From positions 5,802,694-5,866,693 of the forward strand of contig OX465119.1 in assembly GCA_949987565.1 (NCBI GenBank): 64,000 nucleotides of DNA, in the 5' to 3' direction. The notes below the pieces were generated by a model. The model worked only from the letters and a program-made list of their open reading frames with translations. It ran no database searches and was not told the DNA's origin. This document shows positions 1 through 10,727 of the stretch, piece after piece. The stretch is from Luidia sarsii (Eukaryota; Echinodermata; Asteroidea; Paxillosida; Luidiidae). The translations under genes were made by a program, and so were the position numbers. Every line of letters begins with the position of its first letter. The first letter of the stretch is position 1.

Positions 1-377
1 AGCTGTTTACTTCCATTGATATTCCGGTTTCAGTTGCTATGCTTTCTTTGAGACTGAAGTACATGTACATTGTACATGTACTCGCAATGCTAGCAACTGA
101 CAATAAGCCTTTTGCGTGTTAATTTGCATAACTGTACGAAACCCTGTCTCATCGCACACAGCGCTTGTGTGTTTACAATGCTTCGCGCTTGACTATTTGC
201 GACAGGATGTCTTCAGAGACACCGTTGCCAACTCACGTGATTCGGGGCAAGCACCTTCTTAGCAGCGACGCGTCGAGCGGTCTGGATCCCAGTCCCCCAA
301 ATAGAACATGTAACGCACTAGCGATCGATACCAATCTACTCGGTATACTTTGCACACTTGCGCTACGATCGTCCTGA
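1..377. other. gene-free left edge
   Basis: I see no supportable gene here. Positions 58-80 hold an imperfect palindrome of the TACATGTA type, a motif that recurs throughout the window. A short open frame around 206-377 has no recognisable domain. Confidence 0.4.
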
Positions 378-620
378 ATTTACTCCGCTAAAAGTTTCGC
401 CATTTCCTTCGATAGTTGGACTGTCCCAAAACTGAAGACCTTTCTTCAAGATAGAGGTGTATCCATCAGCAGTTACACAAAGAAGGAACTAGTGGAATTG
501 TGCAAGTGCGTGTCCAACTTGAGGCTGCCTGTGGACCCAATTTTTTCCGCCGACAACTTGCAACAAACACTTGCAGCAAGATTGAGAGACGCTGGCAGTT
601 TTCAGTATGTGATTTGGTAG
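378..620 (+). pseudogene. SAP-like helix fragment of a transposon-type protein
   Basis: An open stretch just after a TGA reads ...DSWTVPKLKTFLQDRGVS followed by a lysine/glutamate-rich helix (KKELVELC) and a second amphipathic helix (ADNLQQTLAARLRDAG), then a stop at about 620. The pattern 'leucine-rich helix, turn with G, second helix with KxELVxLC' resembles SAP-type DNA-binding motifs that often form the N-terminus of transposon-encoded proteins. There is no convincing start codon and nothing downstream continues it, so I regard it as a remnant. The SAP assignment is inference from a short motif. Confidence 0.35.
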
Positions 621-954
621 TCTACACAACAAAGGGGGTTCTTGTGATCCCGGTGGATTTTGATCAGAATTTCTTTAATGCTTTGAAGGTGCGAATTATT
701 AAGTTTTTCAATAAATACATGTTCCCAGCTTTGCTAGCCAAATGGAGGAGTGGGGAGTAGGTTAAATATTTTGAGAAACCAGCTCAATGGGTACATGAAT
801 TACTATGTGAAGTTCTATGAAACATTGCTAGTTAACATTTCATGACATAAACATGCATGCACATGTGTGTGCTTTATATACATGTATAATCAAGCAGGGG
901 TTTTTATATTCATATTTGTTTCTTAAAATTGTGTGCAATTCTATTGAAACTGCT

Positions 955-1349
955 TACACAGCACAACATACAAATACTGTTTGATCCAACAATGGAGCCA
1001 AGTTCAAGGGAATTGTTCCATCTAGAATTTTAAACAATTTTAGTCTTCAAATGGTTATTTCAACATGAATTCTAGCCCTTGCTATTCTTCTTGTTTTAGT
1101 TGTTGCTCGACTGCTAGGTTGTTTTCCATAAGCAAATGGTGGTATGTTCAATGTTGCTCCATGCAGAGCTAATAGATCTCTTATGAGGAAACCTCTGTCT
1201 GCCATAAGTTTGTCAGCATTTTCAATAAGGTCTAGATATCTGAATTTTTGGGTCAGCATCCGATCTGAAACACTACCAGACCATAGTGATGAAACAAAGG
1301 TGATGTTGCCTTTCAGTGAGACTCCAATTTCCTTTTGCAGTAGGAGCAT
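955..1349 (-). pseudogene. DDE_4-type (Harbinger/ISL2EU-like) transposase C-terminal fragment
   Basis: The minus strand encodes the end of a DDE_Tnp_4-type transposase. Visible motifs are FVSSLWSGSVSDR (region before the second catalytic Asp), KLMADRGFLIRDLL, LNIPPF and the diagnostic RIARARIHVE near the third acidic residue. In this family such proteins cut and paste DNA with an RNase H-fold D-D-E triad. After IHVEITI the frame meets TGA (about 1044-1046) where relatives usually have Gly, yet the same frame continues with RLKLFKILDGTIPLNLAPL, so a nonsense change is likely. Everything upstream of the second Asp is missing. It abuts the 3' end of nuclease/CXC copy A. Confidence 0.7.
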
Positions 1350-1913
1350 TTGTTTCCTGTCCCTTGTTGTTTAGGGCTCTCTTCCCGATTGCTGCTCGGT
1401 AGTTACATCGTTTAATACCGTAAAATCCTGGGTATAATGCGCACCCGTGTATAATGCGCACCCCCAACTTTCGCCTTCAGCAGAGAGGAAAAAAAAAAGC
1501 ATATCCGTGGACTGAAAAAAAGAAGATCTGCGTCCATTGTAAAGTTGTTTCAAATACTTGAATAGGCCTATCAAAAAACATTAAATTTTGTAGGACTTGT
1601 CAATTGTCGTGCATGAGAATGGTGCCATTACCTTGGAGCAGAGGTAAGGTACATGTACGTGCAACCAAAGGGCTACGAAGCTCTATGGTGCACCGTGCAT
1701 GTGCGTTACCTGACTGTTTCACCCATTACACGTAATGCTAAAGTCAGCCTGGCAGCCTCAGATAAAGAGCAGCACGGGTCAAACCATTCTGCTAAAGGGG
1801 TGATAAAACCAACGTATTTTTCTTTTCTGAGGAACCACGTGCACCTCTTGCGTATCATTATCAGCCTGGAGAGTGTGTTGAACTCATTCGAATCTTGTCT
1901 AACGTCCTAACGT

Positions 1914-2147
1914 GTAGCGGCCGTGGACCACGTGTGGCGGCGTGGCGCGGCGACGCATTGCTTTCGTTTGATAGTGCGACACAGTACACTACACAATGTG
2001 CAGCGCGCTATCACAAAGGGATGTGACATTCTTCAGTGCGCCGTTAAATCAAAGTACCACACCGCCATCCTAGTTTTACAGCGGTTTGTGTGAAGGAGAC
2101 TTCGCTGTACCGGTAATTGATTACGGTCGCCATCGATGAAGAGTGTT
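1914..2147. repeat. internal direct repeat of Tigger element, copy 1
   Basis: About 230 bp beginning GTAGCGGCCGTGGACCACG is repeated in the same orientation at 3874-4128, bracketing the transposase gene. The first 165-173 bp are nearly identical; the remainder, ending in GATGAAGAGTGT, is similar but the second copy carries about 37 extra bases after the shared GCGGTT. Confidence 0.85.
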
Positions 2148-2467
2148 GGGTGGTGATATTGTTCAGCGGTGGTTTTTTTCCCCGGTATTTTTGATGAACA
2201 TATACACAATTTTGGATTGCCACTGTGTTTTTGCCGCCAATTACGGTTGTTACAGGCTTTATTTCAGCCAAGAGCTTGGGAATGCATCGTTACTTCATGC
2301 ATTTATTGGGGGAAATGGTAGATTGTTTTTGTGTCCAATTTATTCGTGCATTATTTGTTTTTGTAACCTCGATATTTTTTTTTGCTGAAAAATAAAAGAC
2401 AACAGTCAGCATTTGTCTCCTTTATCATGTGGTGGCCCTGAAAAGGGCCGGTTGGTTTGTATTTGAG

Positions 2468-3750
2468 CTAAAAGCCCAGGAAGTCTTCCTCGTCAATGTC
2501 TTCTTCGAAGAGGGCTCGCAGCTCATCATCCGCATACATCAGGTCTGTATCCGACTCGCTGATGGTACCTTCGCTGCTGTCGGTGTCTTCCCATAGTACG
2601 TCGTCCTCCGTTCCATCCATGTTGTTCGAAACACAGCACTTCAGGAAGGCCCTCTCGATGATTTTGGGGGGTAGCTCACCCCACACCTCGACGATCCAGG
2701 AGCAGATGGTTGGAAGATCAACCTTCCGCATCCTGCCTGTCTTGGTGAACGACTTCTCCCCCTCAATCATCCACGTGGCCCATCGTTGCCGGAGGCGATC
2801 CTTGAAGGGCTTGTTTACTCCGACATCTAACGGTTGTAGTAATGATGTCATGCCCCCGGGATCATGACGAGGTCAGTCCTCATCTGATGCAGGGTTGCCT
2901 TTGTACCCTCGCTCTTGTGGCACCTGAGGGCGTCAAGCACGAGAAGACTGCGCCTGTTGCTCAGGCCTCCCACTCGCCCCCAAACACACTTTAACCAATC
3001 CTTGACGAGGACGTCATCCATCCAGCCCTTGGGATGTACCTGGACGACGATACCCGCAGGGAATCGGTCCTTCGGTAAAGTCTTGCGTTTGAAAACGACG
3101 TACGGCGGCAGCTTCCCTCCATCGGCAGTGCAGGCCAGCATGACAGTGAAGCGGTCCTTTTCATGGCCCGCCGTCTTCTTGCTCACAGACTTCACCCCAC
3201 GCTTTGCCACTGTGGCATTAGACGGAATGTCAAATGTGAGGGGCGTCTGGTCTGCATTGCCGATGCGGGAAAGGGGGTACTCGTGCTCCCGTCTCATCTT
3301 GATGACGTACCACTGGAAGCTGATGGTCTTGTCCTTAAGGTCTTCAGGCAGCCGCTGTGCAATGTGCGTGCGACGCCGGACAGAGAGCCCTTGACGGCCC
3401 ATGAACCTGTGTGCCCATGATGGACTGGCCTTGAAGTCGGTGATTCCATGCGCAACTGAAAGAACCTTTGCTCTCAAATGAAGAGCAGTGGTTGAGATGG
3501 CATGGCCTTCCTTTCGCTTGTCCGTCACCCAGGCCTTGAGGTCTTCCTCCATCTGTGGCCACTTGGCGGACGCTCCCCGAAGAGCTTTCTTGGTCTTGGG
3601 CATCTCATCCAGCTTCATTTTATTGGCACGCCAGCAACGAATGTTTGACTCAGGTACGTCAAACTTTCTCCCTGCTGCCCAGTTCCCCTCCTCCTCTGCA
3701 ACCTTGCAGACAGAGAGCTTGAAGGAAGCGGTGAAAGCACAACGAGGCAT
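2468..3750 (-). pseudogene. pogo/Tigger transposase with single frameshift
   Basis: From an ATG at 3750 the first frame encodes about 300 residues: an N-terminal helix-turn-helix (TASFKLSVCKVAEEEGNWAA, residues 8-27, with DVPESNIRCW), a CENP-B-type second HTH (WAHRFMGRQGLSVRRRT), then the DDE domain with GNADQTPLTFD (first Asp), DRFTVMLACTADG, PPYVVFKRK and LLVLDALRCHKS (second Asp). It stops at about 2848. The frame starting at 2851 continues with TSLLQPLDVGVNKPFKD (third Asp) and a long acidic C-terminus. The break lies in a run of five G (minus strand); one more G would restore continuity. The protein would bind the element ends and catalyse cut-and-paste transposition at TA. One-base loss or assembly error are both possible. 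Confidence 0.85.
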
Positions 3751-3873
3751 CTTGGTGTAGGCTTGATGGTTAGCTCAATGAGAACGGATGAACTTGCTCA
3801 CTAAACTGACGGTATTTATGCTCATCTGGCAGTAACGATGGTTCCCAAAGCCACAGAACTCAAAAGTACCGCT

Positions 3874-4128
3874 GTAGCGGCTGTGGACCACGTGTGGCGC
3901 GGCGACGCATTGCTTTCGTTTGATAGTGCGACACAGTACACTATACAGTGGGCAGCGCGCTATCACAAAGGGATGTGACATTCTTCAGTGCGCCGACAAA
4001 TCAAAGTACCACACCGCTATCCTAGTTTAACAGCGGTTAGATTGACACATTATTCACTCAACCTTGCTATATTGGGTGAAGCAGACTTTGCTGTGATTGA
4101 TTACAACCGCTGCCGATGAAGAGTGTAT
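3874..4128. repeat. internal direct repeat of Tigger element, copy 2
   Basis: Second copy of the repeat at 1914-2147, lying just upstream of the transposase start codon (3750) in coding sense. Its position between the terminus and the gene would fit a promoter-bearing segment that was duplicated to the far side, which is inference. Confidence 0.85.
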
Positions 4129-4798
4129 TGGTTGGTTGCTGACAGTAGTGACTCAGCAGCTTGGACTGGCGCTGTTTGATGACTGAAACCCACACAGACA
4201 AGACCGCCATCGGCTTGTACCCGTGTATACTGCGCACCCCCAACTTTTTGTTTCTTCCGTGCGCATTATACCCGGGATTTTACGGTATGCAGAATCAATG
4301 CATCTTGGCAAGGTGGCAGTGACTTCTCTGATGTTGTCGAACATAATGACTGATATCTAGCATCATTAACATTTGCACTTATGACCATAGAGTTCGCAAA
4401 CAAACTTTTCCAAGGGAGAAATTACAGAATCAAGAACCGCAAACTCTTTGCCAATGCCTCAAAAACCTAAAGATATTCGGGGTGTTCTAGTAACAAGTTG
4501 TGTGCTTTCTTCTTTCCTTTTCCTTAGAAGGCACTGGTTGAATCACATCCAGTGAAGGCATGAAGTCCAACAGAGTCGCGACAGAGATTCCCTCCCAGGG
4601 CATCAGCAAGCAGCTTTATGATAATAATTTGTCGAGAATTACCCTTCCCTGTCATGAAGAAGTCAGATGTAATGCTCTCAGCATGCCCAAGGCCCAGCAC
4701 AGCAACAACTGTGTCTGGACTTCTGATTACCACGGATCTCTGCTCGGTGCTGGCTTGTTTGGAGTGTAAAATCAACCGTGTTTCTGCTTCGTCATGAT

Positions 4799-5310
4799 CA
4801 GATATTTAGCTGTGCAACTTTTAAAAGCGCGTAAATCAAAGATGGCTACTTCGCTAGGAGGAAATTAAAATGGAGCTAATTTAGTACGCTGGTTTACTAT
4901 ATGCGCCAAAAGAATATAAAGGTGAAAATAGATCGCGGCGGGCTTTCGGCTAAAGCTAATATATACTATTAAATATTTACCAGTGCTGCAGCGATCACCG
5001 TGGCTTACCTATTGGCTGTATACTACTGCCAAATGGATCTACCACGGCGAACGTGCAGCTGGATAGGTGGTGTGCTTGCTGGAGATAGTGGCTTGAAGGG
5101 GCTGCCTTGGTGTGGCCTCGACCGTGTCTCGATGGGAAAAGCAAGGTGGAGCAATTGTGCAGCCACCTTTTATTAAGGCCAGCCCCTGGTGTTATGCAAT
5201 AATCTAACTAAAATAGTGCATGCCGACTTGGCTCACACAAAAGGGCACAGAACACAAAAGAAAAGCACTCGGGGAGAAACCAGAACAAATAAAGGACTAC
5301 TACAGATATT
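4799..5310. mobile_element. 496 bp insertion with 8 bp target duplication
   Basis: CAGATATT occurs at 4799-4806 and again at 5303-5310. Removing 4807-5302 plus one copy of this octamer restores the coding frame of copy A across the site (MPDLIS joined to DHDEAETR), which matches the HSDHEEADTR region of copy B. An 8 bp duplication is typical of hAT-type insertions. The ends match only as TAG/CTA and no open frame is seen inside, so the element would be non-autonomous and its superfamily is uncertain. Confidence 0.7.
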
Positions 5311-7389
5311 AGATCAGGCATTGGTCCTACTGTGCAGATACCACAAGACCATGTCAACTTATAACACAATTTGCCATGAGTAGTGAAGAGACTGAAGTCA
5401 TTGCAAGATGTACTCTTCCAAGTTTCAAAAAGAAACTCAAGCACCTTTTCCTTGTTCAAACCATTGGCCAAGAATTTCTTAAACTGTTGTGGTGTTTTCT
5501 TTCCCTTCCCATGGATCTTAATAGATTCACTGCCTTTCCCAGCTCTTTTGGAGTGCTAAAGACCTTTGATGCTTATCGCCGGGTAGGTGTCACATACAAA
5601 GTCAACTAGATGGGCATAAAAATGGGTTAATCATTGCAGACGTTGTTCCCTAACCTTTCTGACTCTGGTACCATCCAGTTCCTTTGGGTTCCATTGCTCT
5701 CTCTTGTAGGCACACATCCTCTCACACAACTGTGCCACAGCAGCCCTTTCTGCCTGTGACAGTAACCATCGTTGCACAGCCGACCTTCTCAATGTGTATC
5801 TCTTTATGCCGCCTTGTATTTTGCAGTCTCTGTTGAGAGTTTCCTCAATGGCCTGGTCACATGCAATGGAAGCAAACTCATGGCTATCCTGCAATTGGAC
5901 AGTCCAGGCACAACGCTGACTCATTGCTTCATGCACGGCTGGATGTGTTACTGGAAGCTCGATCATTTCTGCCCAATATGCAGGGAGATATCTAGCATAG
6001 TTTGTTCTGTCGTAAGCGAAGAACCATGGCAACATATGTCTTATTACAGCTAAATGAAGATCCCAGTCAGATGCTCTGGTGGCCCTCACAAACATCAGAA
6101 GTTGTGACACCATGTCAAGAAAAAGAGTTTCAGAAATCAAAATTTGAATCTTCCTTCCTCTTGGACGTGATAAACTGGGTGTACAAGGTCATGACTTCAT
6201 CCGGAATGCCTGAATCTTGCAGTGACTTCCAGCTGATGCTTGAAACTCTGTCAACAATTTCCCTCACCATCTTCTCAGACAAGGAATCCAAGAAAGCATC
6301 AAACCACAACTCTTTGAAAGCTTCCTGGACGACCTCAAATGAGTGGATAGCTTTGTTATAGTGACAGCCTGAGAGAACACCCACAACAGAGTCCTCCCCA
6401 ACCACTGATGTTTCTATCAGGATGTCTCTGAGCCCAGCATCCTCAAATCTCTTTCCAATTACACTCATAAATGACATGCAGGTGTGGAATTCTCCAAGTC
6501 TGACCACTAGCCTCTCCTTCAGATCGTCGTTGGCCCATCTGATTTCTTGAACCTTTGAATAGATGGCTTGATCAAACACCAACACAATTGGGCTTTGAAA
6601 CCTGCTGGCGATATCTAGACTGCGGTGGATAATGGTATTTACTGTTGACGTGTCTGTTGGTGAAGCTTCAATGGCAGGAAGATAATGCAGTGCTGTTTTC
6701 TGAGCAGCATAGCTGTGGACAATGATATAATACCCTGTCCAAGCAGGAACCTCTTGTCCTCCATTCGTTCAGCTGAGAATCAACAACTGGAAGGGACCTC
6801 TCACCTTTCTGGATCACAGGATTTGGTGAGGTTGACAGGTGGAACGCATCGGAGTTCTGCAGCATGATACCATTGGTATGGTGGTGGTGCCCTTACCACT
6901 CATCGTTTCTTCACAGAAATCTATATTGTCCCATATCATAATCAGTAACTCTCCAGGTGTAAAGCCATATGGGATACAGTTAACAGTCACCATCCTGATT
7001 AGAGCAAGACCTGTTTCAATGGTATCAGGTGAACTGCAATGGCCATACTTGCTAAGGAGATTAAGTAAGTGAGTAGACCCAGTCAAGAGTCTTACTGGCA
7101 TCCCTAAAGCTAAAGACTTGGGAGTTTGGCATCTACCTTTGCCTGCAATATACACAATATCCTGACAAACTGATGTGATTTTGGTGTACTCTTCTTCTGA
7201 TACCGGAACAAAAGAGGGTCCAAATGGGTCTTCAACAGCCCCAATGCACATAGCGATGACGTTGAAGACCTCAGCTGGAACTGTTTGATGAAGCTCTACT
7301 TCCTCGATGTCAGGCGGCCACTTCCAAATCACTGCACACGCGGAGATAATGGCGTTTCTCATAATCACACCTGTACAAAATGAAGACAT

Positions 7390-7790
7390 TTAGAAAGTGT
7401 TGTCATATTACTGTGCCTCATAATCTTAGGCATTAAAGGCCAAGTCATGCGCTTTCAAAGGGCCAACTGTGTGGACAGAAACAAACTTCAGAAATGTGGT
7501 CGAAACTGTTTATTGACTGGGCAGTGCAGTATTCTGCTTTGTTCATGCTCAATGCCAGGCATGTTTAACAATAAACCGATTAATGAATTATGAGCTTATG
7601 AGAGACATAATTGTGAGATTCACGGCAGGGGTGCATGCACACTTCAGTTTGTAAGGTTTTAACAGATAAAATTGAACAGTCAAAAAATGACGTCATTTCC
7701 GGAAATCTCTTCTGCAACAGGAGTGGGTGGTGGGTGTCTGTGTACTCCTCCACTCCCCGAATCCACCGTTGCAGCAGTGAAAGAAATACC
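7390..7790. other. spacer between copy A and piggyBac relic
   Basis: No coding signal recognised. On the minus strand TTTTGTACAG followed by GTGTGATTATG at about 7370-7385 could be a splice acceptor for the first visible block of copy A, but no upstream exon of copy A is found in this spacer. Confidence 0.35.
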
Positions 7791-8420
7791 TCAGTCTGTG
7801 TCTATATGTGCTGAAGAATGATATTTTCTAAAACATTCTGAAGGATGGAGATGGGGTTTGTTAGTGCAACCAGTACAGATGTAGGTTGTCCTCTTCCGGT
7901 CCTCGGGTGTGCTGCAGACAACACAGTTTGTGTCCCTCTTCACTTTGTCCACCAGGTGTTTGTTTCCTTGAAGGCGCTGGACAGGATTGCCTTCCCTTGG
8001 ACAACCAACTCGAACCTCAGGCTCATCTGGGGGGGGCAGTGACTGCAGCTGTAGCACTGAAGGCTTTGATGAGATCCTGCTTGAAACTGTGGAGGCTCAT
8101 GTTACTATTTGGATATTGCTGTACAAGCGTATACAAGATGTATGCATTTGATTGGCAGATTTCAAGAAGCCAGAAGAAGATGCGCTTCCACCATTTCCGT
8201 GTCTTACGGGAAAATTGGCCATAATATGCAATGGTCTGGTCAACTCGGTCACAACCGTTCATGGACATGTTGTAGTCCTGCACAACAGTAGGCATCATGA
8301 CTTTCTCCCCTCGTTTTCTTGTCACTTCCACAGTCCCGACTGTAGCCTTGAGTCAGTCATGAGAGGGCTGTCCCGGTATTTCTTGCAAATTTGCAAATGG
8401 CCGCTTGCAGAAGGGTCCAG
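7791..8420 (-). pseudogene. piggyBac transposase C-terminal relic
   Basis: The minus strand carries VEVTRKRGEKVMMPTVVQDY then NMSMNGCDRVDQTIAYY and RKTRKWWKRIFFWLLEI, the signature end of the piggyBac DDE domain (DYN..M.GVD..., WWKR.FF.LL). A frame change in a G/C run at 8032-8038 leads to the C-terminal zinc finger: CVVCS...TTYICTGC...HPSECFRKYH, a C-x2-C/C-x2-C/H..C cross-brace known at piggyBac C-termini. The intact enzyme would cut at TTAA. The N-terminal two thirds are missing, and stops occur just upstream of 8400. The domain is partly duplicated at 10728-11100. Confidence 0.8.
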
Positions 8421-8769
8421 CAATTCTACCTAAAAGTATTTTTATTTATTTCATTTCATTTATTGTTTCTCAAGGCATCAACAAGAACAAACAATGACAA
8501 TACAATACAAATGCAATAGCGAAAGCCTTGACGGACTACTAAATGAGAACTAAATCACAATCAAGTGGCTCTCCAATTGTTACCATGCATCACAAACAGA
8601 TAATCATGACAATCAGAAAACAATAAATTAAAGGATACAAAAAGCAAGTAAATAAGAGTGTTCACTAATTGAATGTACTAAGGACAATTTCAAAAAACAG
8701 GATATATTTCACTTGAATGTGATAGTTACTGGGAACAGGTATTGATACATATTTTTATGGAGGAAATTC

Positions 8770-8945
8770 AATGGCTTTACCTGGTAGTAGAAGGTGCATA
8801 CGTAAACTATTGTGGAACTTGGATATGTTAAAAAGGAGTTGTTCTCTAACACAAGGAGGTAGACTGTCCCATAATCTAGGAAATCTTACAAAGAGAGAAT
8901 GATGGAAAGAGTTTGTTCGACCACTTCTGTGTATGAAATTCTTAT
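8770..8945 (-). pseudogene. LINE reverse-transcriptase C-terminal remnant, unit 1
   Basis: The minus strand reads SRLWDSLPPCVREQLLFNIS followed by KFHNSLRMHLL, the typical last residues of non-LTR reverse-transcriptase proteins (R.WN.LP...+ ....F+..L). An AT-rich tail of the form (ATTTC/ATTTATT) lies at 8432-8460, consistent with the 3' end of a minus-strand LINE. Heavily truncated; same sequence recurs at about 11463-11640. Confidence 0.5.
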
Positions 8946-9275
8946 TTCTTATTATTCTTATTTATTAATCTCATCCAACAGCAAACAAAATGCCAGTTAC
9001 AGGGAGATAAATAAATAAAACACTGATTTGATAAAATTACAATGAAATAGTTAAATAAATAATTGATATCATTCATAGAACCAACATACATTAAAACAAA
9101 AGAAGAGAAGTACAATCTTACAAACAAAGGCCATACAAACAACAAACAAACAGACAAACAAACAGAAAACAAGCAAACAAGTACAACTATGCAAGAAGCA
9201 GAGATTCAAACCACAATCAATCACAAGTGCACAATAATTCAGTACATAGTCAAAGACTGAAACACAAACAGCACA

Positions 9276-9734
9276 TTAAGTATTAAAGGTTGAAAGAGCT
9301 GCATGGACCTGGCGGCGAAAAGAATGCACGGAAGGAGCACCGAACACATCACACATCCCATGCAGCCTGTTGTAAGTGGACGAAATCCTGGAGATGAAGC
9401 TCCGCTTTGTCACTTCAACTCGGCTGCGTGGGATGTGGAAGATGTGCTCCTGTGCATGCCTTGTCCGCCGCACAGGTACATGCAGACAAAAAGGGTTGGA
9501 GTCGGTAACAGTATAAATATTATGGGAAAACCTGTACAAGAATAAACAGTAATTTACACTTCTTCTATGCTCCAGTGTGGGAAGCCTATACAAATCGCAT
9601 AACATAAAAGAGTCTAGGTCATAGTTGTCAGTCGCATTGTTAGAAAGATATTTTATACATGAAACTAAGAAATCATTTAAGGTTATCTTGATGCCTAGTG
9701 TTAACAGATATAAAGTTAAGGATGTTAACATCAA
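9276..9734 (-). pseudogene. second LINE ORF2 C-terminal fragment, unit 1
   Basis: About 150 codons end in SFRRQVHAALSTFNT. The motif LYRLPTLEHRRSVNYCLFLY and the spaced RTRHAQEHIF.IPRSR...RSFISRISSTYNRL are characteristic of the region after the reverse transcriptase domain in CR1/RTE/Jockey-type elements. No polymerase motifs remain, so it is a 5'-truncated insertion. The AT-rich stretch at 8945-8970 would be its 3' tail. A copy in unit 2 (11969-12400) is nearly identical. Confidence 0.6.
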
Positions 9735-9790
9735 AAATATATCTTATGCAAGTTTGTCTTTAACCGCTTGTGGGTGTTGAGATGCAGAGG

Positions 9791-10590
9791 TTAAACATCC
9801 AGAGACTCACACGGCACACGTGGCCCGTGATCATTCAAAGGAAAACCATTGGCAAAACCGTCGCTTAAAATAGTAGCATTCGTGTCATATGGATAATGTG
9901 CAAGCCAGTTGATTAATACAGAATGTTTAATTGGCGTTGGAATGATGAAAGGAGTGCCCTTATCCAGGTTGGGTGGCCAAGGCACGTCTTGATTGATTGA
10001 GAGTACCAGAGGTGTTTGGGGCAAGCCTCCGCCCAGGTTGTGATGAACCTGGTTATTAGCCCCAGAGGAAACTCGTTGGACCGAGGGTCTGCCGACGGTG
10101 CATTGGAAGGCACCATGTCCCTGACGCGAGCAGGTTCTGCAAGCGTGCAAATACTTACACCCCATGAAATTACAACCTTGACTTGAGTTGAAGGCAACAC
10201 AAAGGCCGAGCCTATTTTGGCTGATGGAAGCATGGAAGTGGACTGGCGAAAAGCAGGGGGAGTCAAAGAAACACCCGTCACAGTCACCCAAAGCTCCATG
10301 TCAATCTCGGCCCAAGACCGAGATTGCATGAGCTCCTGTTTCAGACGAGACTGCTCGTCGTACACGCGCCACCCGAACCCTGCAAATTGGACGGCAGCCA
10401 TTCTCACCACCTCGCAGTACTTGAGCAGTTCAGCATACCTGCTCACGTGCTTAGACAGATATATCGTCATGAAGGTGTGGAACGCGGACTGCCATCTGTC
10501 CAACGAATCAATTCGCTTTCGACTGGGGCCAGGTGGGTACAGCACCACCCTATCGCCATCCAAATTGCTCCCCTTGATGGAGCATCCCAT
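9791..10590 (-). pseudogene. DIRS/YR-retroelement-like gag fragment, unit 1
   Basis: Two overlapping minus-strand frames: RWQSAFHTFMTIYLSKH...EVVRMAAVQF and GWRVYDEQSRLKQEL...WAEIDMELW, then, after a frame change near 10290, CVAFNSSQGCNFMGCKYLHA with CRTCSRQGHGAFQC and PTPIKHSVLINWLAHYP...GFANGFPL. A capsid-like helical domain followed by a Cys/His finger and a TPI...L...L..YP motif is the arrangement I associate with gag-like proteins of tyrosine-recombinase retroelements. No reverse transcriptase or recombinase follows. The family call is inference. Confidence 0.5.
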
Positions 10591-10727
10591 GTGCAGCGTC
10601 GTTGATTAGCAAGGCCAAATCAACGTACGCCCCCGACCAAATCTTTTCCCTAATGGGGAGGTAGGGACGTGATAGCCCAGCGAGGAGGTTACTGAAAAAA
10701 TGGGGACCGGTCGTGTATAATCAATAG

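Larger units (their letters stand above)
1416..4287 (-). mobile_element. Tigger/pogo-like DNA transposon with TA target duplication
   Basis: The element runs 1418-4285 and is flanked by TA at 1416-1417 and 4286-4287. Its ends are inverted repeats of about 27 bp beginning CCGTAAAATCC and continuing into GGGTATAATGCGCAC. Just inside both ends a second copy of the GTATAATGCGCACCCCCAAC motif occurs in the same orientation (about 1447-1470 and 4223-4243), so each end carries two head-to-head GTGCGCATTATAC sites, plausible transposase-binding sites. TA duplication and the encoded pogo-type transposase place it in Tc1/mariner-pogo. It sits inside copy A. A shortened relative lies at 22457-23273. Confidence 0.9.
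1352..7389 (-). pseudogene. nuclease/CXC family copy A, interrupted pseudogene
   Basis: Read on the minus strand from 7389 down. Blocks in order: VPAEVFNVIAMCIGAVEDPF, CQDIVYIAGKG and GMPVRLLTGS (7389-6900); MIWDNIDFCEET (about 6920); LPAIEASPTDTSTVN (6670); VLVFDQAIYSKVQEIRW and RLGEFHTCMSFMSVIGKRF (6585-6450); RATRASDWDLHLAVIR and NYARYLPAYW (6090-5940); ACDQAIEETLNRD and AVQRWLL (5860-5760); VDFVCDTYP (5620); HDEAETRLILHSKQ, RSPDTVVAVLGLG and HAFTGCDSTSAF (4800-4525). The last four match the PIN/FEN1-like core of copy B. Damage seen: one base missing near 6895, a frame change at 6130-6140, in-frame stops near 5565, 4524 and 4465, a 496 bp insertion (4807-5302) and a Tigger element (1418-4285). 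The reading frame resumes exactly across both insertions. The CXC tail is absent; a DDE_4 relic follows instead. No intron is present at the junction where copy B has one. Function is not known. Confidence 0.75.
8037..10727. repeat. tandem segmental duplication, unit 1
   Basis: A 2.69 kb block starting at CAGTGACTGCAGCTGTAGC and ending GTGTATAATCAATAG is repeated immediately downstream (10728-13318). It carries a piggyBac C-terminal piece, LINE 3' debris and a DIRS-like gag relic, all on the minus strand. The left break lies beside the G-run inside the piggyBac gene, so the block arose after piggyBac decay. Confidence 0.9.

Noticed and set aside
10217..10609. 130-codon plus-strand frame and its duplicate at 12891-13217
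   Set aside because: Antisense to the gag-like Cys/His finger region; no recognisable motif.
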